A stretch of DNA of 64,000 bases from Aptenodytes patagonicus (lineage: Eukaryota; Chordata; Aves; Sphenisciformes; Spheniscidae), in contig NC_134975.1 in assembly GCF_965638725.1 (NCBI RefSeq), forward strand, positions 1,872,179 to 1,936,178. Reading direction: 5' to 3'. A program made the translations under genes and the position numbers. Below, piece after piece: positions 57,216 through 64,000 of this stretch (its first letter is position 1; each line of letters begins with the position of its first letter). The notes below the pieces were generated by a model. The model searched no databases, had not been told where the DNA came from, and was given only the letters and a program-made list of their open reading frames with translations.

Positions 57216-60200
57216 CCCCCCCTCCCCGCCACCGCCCGCGCCGCGGGGCAGGCTGGGAAAGCGAGTCCGGCGGCGGGAGCGGGAGGCGCGGCCGCGGGGC
57301 GCGCCGGGAAATGTAGTGCGGAAGTGGGGGTGGGGCGGGCGCCGCGGGGCGCCAGGCCGGGCCCGCTCCCCTTGCCCCGGGCTGGAGCGGTGCCCTCCGC
57401 CCCCGCCGGGACCCAGCTCAGGGCCCTGGGGGGCTTCACCCCCTCCAGGGCTGGGGAAGGGCCTGAAGGGGGGGGGGGGGGAGGGAAGGGACGAGGGGAG
57501 CACCCCAAACCTGCTACCGGGGGGTCCGGGGGGGGGCTCCAGGCCGCAGCCCCGGGCTCTGTGGAAGCGCAGCTGGGGGAGAGGGGGCGGCCGAAAGCCG
57601 CCCGGCGGAGGAGTCTAGACAAGAGATTAGCGGGGCTGGAAACAGCAGGGAGAGGCCAAGAGCGCCTGATTTCAGCTATAAGGGACCAGCCGCAGCTCCG
57701 GCAGCGGGGAGGCCACCGGGCAGCTCGCCACTGGGGGGGGGGGGGTCGACAGGCTTACGGGCACGGGGGGGCCCGGTCGTGGCCCATCCTCAGCCCTCCC
57801 GGCTCGGGGGCACCGCGGCGGCCGGCTGACCCCCCCCCTCGAAGGCTTGCAAGCCGCGGCCAGTGCAAGCCCCCGACTCCGTCGTCCTCTTCTCCAGGCT
57901 CCCACCGCGAGGCTGAACAGGGCTGCGGGCCCTCAGGAGACGGACCAGCTCCATGGGGGTCTCCCCCCTTCGGTGTTCCCCCCCACTCCATGAGACCCAC
58001 GCGCTCACCTCGGCAGCCCCTCCGACACGCTCCTCCTCAGGCGAGCTCAGCGGGCGGCCGCGGCGCTTCCCCCCCGGGATTACGGATTAGCTGTTATTAA
58101 CTAACAAGCAGGTCAAGTTATAGGATTAAAAATCCTCCTCGTCCCCCCCCATTCCGACCCCTTCATCTCCCCCCTTGTTTCCAGCCGGCAACCGGGGCTG
58201 GAGGAAGGACTGGCCCGTTGCTACCCCGTCCATCTGGGGATTTTCGTTCTCCTCCCAGAGCCACCGCACGCAACAAATCACTTCGCTGGCATTTTCCTCA
58301 TCCAATAGATTAAAATCAGCCACATACACCCAGCAACATCAATACAAAAAGTTTACCGAGCCCATGTCACTACTGTACAGGTCCATCACACTTCTCGCAT
58401 ATTAATGGAAAAGAACAGGATTAAAACACGCATCTTCCCAATCACTGGAGGTACCAAAACGCGTACAAAAGGCGAGCGGACGAACACAAACACCTCTGTC
58501 GGCGGAGCTGGCAGTCCAGCTGCTCCCCGGTGTTCGTGGGGAGAAGCGAGCAAAAATTATTCCATTTTTTGAATGGCTTTTCTTGGCATCTTTACCCCTG
58601 ACCAATTCACGAGGCTTCGGCGGCTCGGGGCAGGACCCCGCAGCAGCTCGGGGCGTGCTCGCGTCTCTGCTGCAGGGTTAGAGAAGCGAGCCGTCTCAAA
58701 GCCGGGTGAGGAGACCAAACGGCTGCCTCCCCCCTGCTGGAATTAGTTACCAGCCGGTGCCTTTGGCCAGACGCTTTGGCCCCTGAGTTCATACAGTGCT
58801 GGGCGAACGAGCCCAGGTGGAGAGGATCCTGGATACCCGCTGCCAGCACTCGGCTACGACCGTTCCCAGGATTAACCTCTGGATCCTCCGGTTCCTTGCC
58901 AACCCTGCCGCTACCCAGCCCTGGATGCAGCTGGCAGGCAATTTTGGGGGTGAGGGGGAGCCACCGCAGTCCTGAACAACGGTTTTGGGGAGCTGCTGAC
59001 CTATGTCCTGCCTTATGGCGCCAGAGCGAGTGCGTGCGTCACGCGCGATGGGGAAGGGAGACGGGGACGCTACAGGGTCCTTTGCGCCAGGATGAAGTCA
59101 CAAGCAGCGGCCGCGGGAGCTCGGCCAGCACAAGCGAAGGATGGGAAGGTTTGGCCAGGACTGAACCAGCTCTAATGTGTGCTAGGTATCTTGATCGTAC
59201 CTCCAAGAAGACGACAGCTGGCCGAGGAAGATAGGAACAGAATCGTTTATGGCTTACAAACACAGAAGAGCAGCTGGTATTTTAGCAGCAGGGACGCGGC
59301 CGTCGTGATTGTCGCACCCACCAGTGCCTTCACTCACCCCACGGGCCCTCCCCAGACCTACATCACCTGCCTGGGGCTGGGATCTCACTGCAGCCTTATT
59401 TAAAAATAAGAGCCCTGCTTTACATTGTATTTTTCCCCTATTTTTTGGCTCTAAACGCCCTCGGGTAGTGCTGATGGTCAGAGGCAGGTGTCACCCCGGG
59501 CATCTCAGTCTCTACCGAGGGATCCTACGGACGGGGAACAGGATCCACCACCTGCACGGCAGAGCAGATCCTTCACCCCAGAGACTTCACTGCTGTCCTG
59601 GAAACCTGCACAGAAGCACTTTTGTCGCCATCAAGTCCAAGGGCTTTCAATAACCCTTTGAACTTGCTGTCCACCTCCTCCTTAGTGCGCGCAGGGCTAC
59701 ACCAACGCTGGGGCAGCGATGGAGGCCGGGCAGGGGGACGCAGGGGCAGAAAACGAGGCAGCGGGTAGACATGGCTCCGAATTTTCAGCAGAGATAGCCA
59801 AGTCTTTTTTTCTCCCTAAAACATGCAGAAAAGAATCCCACAGACCAAGCTAGTTAGCTGTTTCTTTATCCAACTCCGCTTTACTCCACGTTTTGCTCCA
59901 GCTTTATACAACTAAATCTGTCTATAAAGTTCCTGACGACCTTACACTCGCAAGGGAAGGATGGCACCACACCCGCACACAAACACAGCCAACGCCATTT
60001 TCGGGGTGGGTGGAGAGGAGAAAAACGAAGTCACCACCTTTGTCTAACAGACGCGTCGTAATATTAAATGAAAGCTTAACAAAATCTTTTAAGAAAATCC
60101 CTCCCAGCCCTAGCCTACCACTCCATCAGCACAGTACGCAGCGTATTTGAGACCTGCTCAGCTCAGCACGTGCCCGAGGGCCAGCTGGCTTTGTTGGGCC

Positions 60201-60589
60201 AGTTTAATTCATGTTGTCTTGCCAGTCTGTGAGTGTCACGGGAGCTGATGCCTCTCAGAAGAGCAGAGCACACCTGCCACAGAAAAAGCCCTCACGCAGG
60301 TCTTAAGTCCCAATGGCAAATTTCTACCGAGAGCTACACAAGAGTGCGACCTGGTAACTTCAAGCCTCAGAGCTCCAGCAATTAAGCAGCACGTTACCAT
60401 CAACGGCCGTTTAGATGCCGTCAGAGCAAGGAGGTCCCCTGCAAGAAAGACAGCCGAGTAACCAACAGCTCGGGGTCTTTCCAGAGGGTGCCCAGGAGTT
60501 TCCAGATCTCTGCTCGTGTCCTTGTGCTGGAAGTGAAGGGTCTTCGTGTGCGACGAGAGGATCACGGGTGTTCCTCATCCCGTCCCCTC
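57216..60589. other. CSRNP2-TFCP2 intergenic DNA and TFCP2 3' UTR
   Basis: 57216-57620 continues the CpG island, with ETS-type GGAAGTG at about 57321 and poly-G at 57470-57481. 57620-58090 is GC-rich with a poly-G at 57736-57747. From about 58.1 kb the composition drops to ordinary levels, and most of 58.1-60.59 kb is likely TFCP2 3' UTR on minus. I see no repeat or exon, and no decisive AATAAA; ATTAAA on minus near 60203 is one weak candidate end. Confidence 0.45.
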
Positions 60590-63041
60590 CTATTTTAAGA
60601 TGATGTGGTAGCTATCATTGGTTTCAGCTGCAAAAGAAGCAAAGCTCATGAGCCACCTGCAACAGCAAAGGAATCCGCTGGGTTGAGCAGATCTGACACA
60701 AGAGCTCCCCAAGAAGTAAGGAAGGGAAATAGAAGACGCAGCCCGGGCATTTACGCACCTTTCATGGTGTCCAGAACGAAACAGGATTCATCTTGGAAGT
60801 TCTGTATCATCTGAAAGAAGCCACGAAAGCCAGCTTAGTCTGAGGCTGTATTTAACCACAGCAGAAGTGCTTCACAGCCCTAAGTGAACGCTTTGTGTTC
60901 TGCCGTTCAGCGATGGGCACAGATTTAGAGTACCAAAGGGCTAGAAGCTGCTCAGGCAGGAGCTTAGTGCTCTGGGAGGTAGGAAAGGCACCAGCCATAA
61001 ATATTTATTCCTTCCTCCAGCTCTCCAGAACTGAACGTCCGAACCAGCAAGCCGAGAGAGAAACCATCGGATTCTGGGATGCAGGTCTGAAAGCAAAGTG
61101 CTCCCACAGCAATTCCCCTCCCTGTTTTTATAGCAAAGCTAGAAGAAACCCAAGCATGAAGGAGGGCGTGCACGCAACCTGGACTAGCTCAGGGAGAGCT
61201 GTTCACGCCTGATAAACCCCACGGGTTTAAGTGAGGTGCCCCCGGCAGCAGAGCAGCGTCCCCAGGCGCCAACATCCGTGGCTCTACAGGCTTCAACGAT
61301 TAACTCCGACCCTTTGGAAACGGGAGACGACTGAGCAGGGCCCTTCCTGAAAACCTGCCCAGGGGACCCGTTCCCCGGGGTCCTGCGCAACCTCCACAGC
61401 GGAGCTCAGAGCACAATCAGACACGAACCAGCTGAAGCAACCCAGCGCAAGAGGTCGAAAATAAGGAGCACCCAGAGGCTGTTACCTCATCGCTGATCAG
61501 CACGTGTATCCCCGTCGGACCTTGCTTGTAAATCTGGCTGATCTGTTGGGAAGAGATGCTGAAGAGCTGGGCCAGCTTTTCTGTCAGTTCCACCGCCGTC
61601 AGTTCCTCCAGATAAATAGCGTGGTACACTGCGAGGAGAAGAACTGTTATAGCTAGACGCCAAGCGCAGCTTTGATGTCTACACTGAAGCAGAGGCACTT
61701 CAGCTAACGCCATGCACGCTAACCCAGGGAGCGGATGCTTAGAGGCGTGCCGTGAACAGGCTGCTCTCTGCCCAGGAACATCACAGCCCCGTTGGGGAGG
61801 GACTGCGCACAGCCTGCGCACAGCCTATCTATCCAGAGTTGCTTTTCAGCAGGTTAAACACCCGCTCTGCTGCGCCCGACTCACACAGCTACCATCTTTC
61901 CAAGCCCAAGCTGCTAAATCTACATGTAGCGTGTCTCTGGTGTCTGCTCTTGCTGCACGGCTGCAGCATGCCCGGAGCTACGTGAGCCTCAGCTCCACAG
62001 TAACCTGGCCATCATCAATGTCCTGCAATGCTTGCTCGGTATTTATGCAGTCCTTGCCCCAAAAAGCTTCTGTTTTGACCAGCAGCGTTTCGTACCATTC
62101 CTGGTGGTTTTCAATCCCAGCAGGATGGAAACACCGCCCTAGCACCTCCCCAGAGCCCCCCCCCCGTTCCCCCACTCCCACAAGGGCAGGTCCTGGGGCG
62201 AAGCAAGAGGATCTGAATTGGAGCAGAGCAAGGAAATGACGAGCTGTTTGCTTTTGCACTCGCCGCTCCAACCACGGAGGTGGATAAACCGGCGCCTGGC
62301 TGCTCCACAAATGTAGGTCACTCATTGTTGTCTGAGCAATGCTGGATTCTCGCAGGAGCTATCATTTGTCAGCTCAGAGCAGGCAACATGCCGACAGTCA
62401 GATTCTGCAGCCACCCGTTTGGCGGGCAAGGAGAACAATCAGCTGGGTAGGACCAGGGCAAGTAAAAAGGGTTCACCGTGATCTTTTGGCACCCTTACCA
62501 AAGGAGAGCGCGCACAACCCGTCGGTTTGTGTACAGAGCCTGCGTTAGGTTGCAGGTGAGCTCGCACGTGAGCTCGCTGCCTCCTTGCAGTGAAGAGATA
62601 AGAGACAGCAGCCAACGCGAGGCGCAGCAGCTGAAAGGAAAAGCCACAGACCCTCTTTGAGCTGCTGTGCGGGTTCAGTGGGCTCTGCTAACACAAGCAG
62701 CCCTGGCTGCGAGAGGGGCCTTTCGCCAGCCCAAAACCCACAGGGCAGCGTGGTGTGGGGACGAGGGGATCAGAGGCAGCTGGTGCTGAGCGCCTGCGGG
62801 CGGCAGCAGCAGGGCTGGCAACAGCCCCCGCTGCATTTTGGTTTGCTGAACCCGCCGGCTGTTATTTTTCCCCCCTCGCCCTGTCGGCAGCAACCCAAGC
62901 CCACGTGCCCCCAGTCAGGCTTCAAAGCCCTTACCAAAAAAAGTACTGGTTACTGTGTCCCCGTCCTCGTGTTTCTGCTGGAGGTCCCTCAGCTGCTGGG
63001 ACTCCTGACACACGTAGATGGTCAGTCTGGGCCGCACCATC
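60590..63041 (-). CDS. TFCP2: TFCP2 (CP2/LSF), last four coding exons
   Basis: Grainyhead/CP2-family transcription factor; these exons encode the C-terminal oligomerisation region. Exons: 62935-63041 (MVRPRLTIYVCQES, then a short Gln stretch and KHEDGDTVTSTFF), 61486-61628 (VYHAIYLEELTAVELTEKLA, SQIYKQGPTGIHVLISDE), 60759-60810 (MIQNFQDESCFVLDTMK), 60590-60627 (AETNDSYHIILK, TAG). Phases match throughout. The sequence follows TFCP2 rather than UBP1 (VYHAIYLEELTAVEL versus FLEELTTLEL). The human poly-Gln run in the first of these exons is almost absent here. The 5' exons with the DNA-binding and SAM-like domains lie beyond the right edge. Confidence 0.96.
61975..62115 (-). other. Unexplained open stretch in a TFCP2 intron
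   Basis: On minus, ENHQEWYETLLVKTEAFWGK, then DCINTEQALQDIDDGQVTVE and LRLT, stop at 61980-61982. The composition is protein-like, unlike the surrounding frames, and an AG precedes GAATGGTAC. I do not recognise it. It could be an alternative terminal exon, a scrap of a processed copy, or chance. Confidence 0.25.
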
Positions 63042-64000
63042 CTATGGACAGAACAGTGAATGGGCACCATCGGATTTGCTCAAGGACGCCTCTAGCTCCC
63101 GACACTTTGCCAGCGCTCTTCCCTCCCCAGTATCCTCAGAAGGAAAAGAGGAGATCGACAAACTCATCTTGAAGCAAAACCATCGTGGTCGTCCCCACCT
63201 TGCTGATGCAGCAAAGGTTTTTGTGAGAAGGGGACGAAGTCGGCATGGGGACATGGTGCCAGCTGGCTACCGAGCAGCTAACTCGGACGGTCCGCTCCCG
63301 AGGACAGAGCGGCCGTGGTCCACACCGAGCTCTGCTGGTAACACGCACGCTCCTTCTCGTTCAGAGTCTCATTTTGCAGTGCAAAAGCCGGCAGCGTCTC
63401 CCGTCCTTCCTGCCCTTCTCCCCAGCGCAGCGCGACTGCGTTTCCCCGCTATCTCCCCAGCCATCGGAGGCAGTACATTAAGCCCCTGGAATGCTTCCCA
63501 CCCGCGCAGCTCTTGCAGCCGCATATCAGAAACCCGCACCAATGCCTCCCCAGACCTTCCCTCCCAAATACAGCCCACCCTGTGCCCTGTGCCTCTCTGG
63601 CCGGCTGCAGCGGCACCTTCTGAAATGCTCCAGCTCAGACAGGAGGTCAGTGAAACACCAGTCCCTGCTTCTTCGGGGAAAGGTGCAAAGGAATATTCCC
63701 TTTCTGGGAAGGTAATTCCACTGAGAGGTGGTTCAGAGGACAGAGGAAACAAGTACTGTATCGGCAGGACTTTCTGGCTTGTGGCTGGATTCTCTGACAC
63801 TCAAAGAGTAGGATAATTTCTAACGCTTCTCTCCCACATGGATTTTCTTCCCTAAATTGTCTCCGGAGCGGTTACCCTGCTGGCTAAGTTATCAAATTTG
63901 ACTGAAAGAGGTTCAGGAAGGTTAATGAAACTCTGTTCTCTCTAATAGCAAGAGCCAAGCAAACAGGCTAAAACAAACACAATTTACCTACCATCCACAA
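63042..64000 (-). other. TFCP2: TFCP2 intron
   Basis: From the acceptor at 63042 to the window edge no preceding TFCP2 exon (the SAM-like region) is seen on minus. Nothing is recognised on plus apart from open frames of ordinary composition. Confidence 0.5.

Overview
The window is nuclear DNA from a bird. It is very GC-rich and has short introns, CpG islands, long G/C homopolymers and GC-rich minisatellites. The only interspersed repeats recognised are chicken-repeat-1 (CR1) LINEs with the typical avian 3' end. This composition and the gene content (orthologues of human chromosome 12q13) suggest an avian microchromosome or 'dot' chromosome. The species is not determinable by eye.

Layout. (1) 1-14.4 kb, minus strand: the 5' part of SLC11A2 (DMT1 iron transporter). 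Nine coding exons join in frame, starting from an upstream exon that resembles mammalian exon 1A. A full-length-type CR1 copy sits in one intron. (2) 15.9-16.3 kb: CpG-island promoter. (3) 16.3-22.6 kb, plus strand: LETMD1, nine exons, two introns carrying CR1 copies. Exon 4 is 10 nt shorter than the family expects and breaks the frame. (4) 23.1-24.5 kb: a long CR1. (5) 24.5-32.9 kb: a scrambled block. It holds one internal ESPL1 (separase) exon on minus, an inverted minisatellite/promoter pair, a truncated and frameshifted MFSD5, an orphan KIF5A first exon, and a decayed ESPL1 5' part on plus. (6) 32.8-42.3 kb: a SUN-domain gene on minus (LINC complex type), preceded by many small coiled-coil exons. 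The region is riddled with local duplications, including one whose two halves are in swapped order, and a CR1 cuts the outermost exon seen. (7) 42.5-57.2 kb, minus: CSRNP2, intact, with a distant non-coding first exon under a TATA box and a perfect CACGTG-centred palindrome. (8) 57.2-60.6 kb: intergenic DNA and TFCP2 3' UTR. (9) 60.6-64 kb, minus: the last four coding exons of TFCP2.

The order SLC11A2-LETMD1-CSRNP2-TFCP2 is the conserved vertebrate order. The ESPL1/MFSD5/KIF5A/SUN block is inserted between LETMD1 and CSRNP2. In human, MFSD5 and ESPL1 are neighbours elsewhere on 12q13 and KIF5A is farther away, so this block is either a real lineage-specific rearrangement and duplication site or an assembly chimera. 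The minisatellites at its breakpoints allow both. No prokaryotic, plasmid, phage or retroviral sequence was seen.
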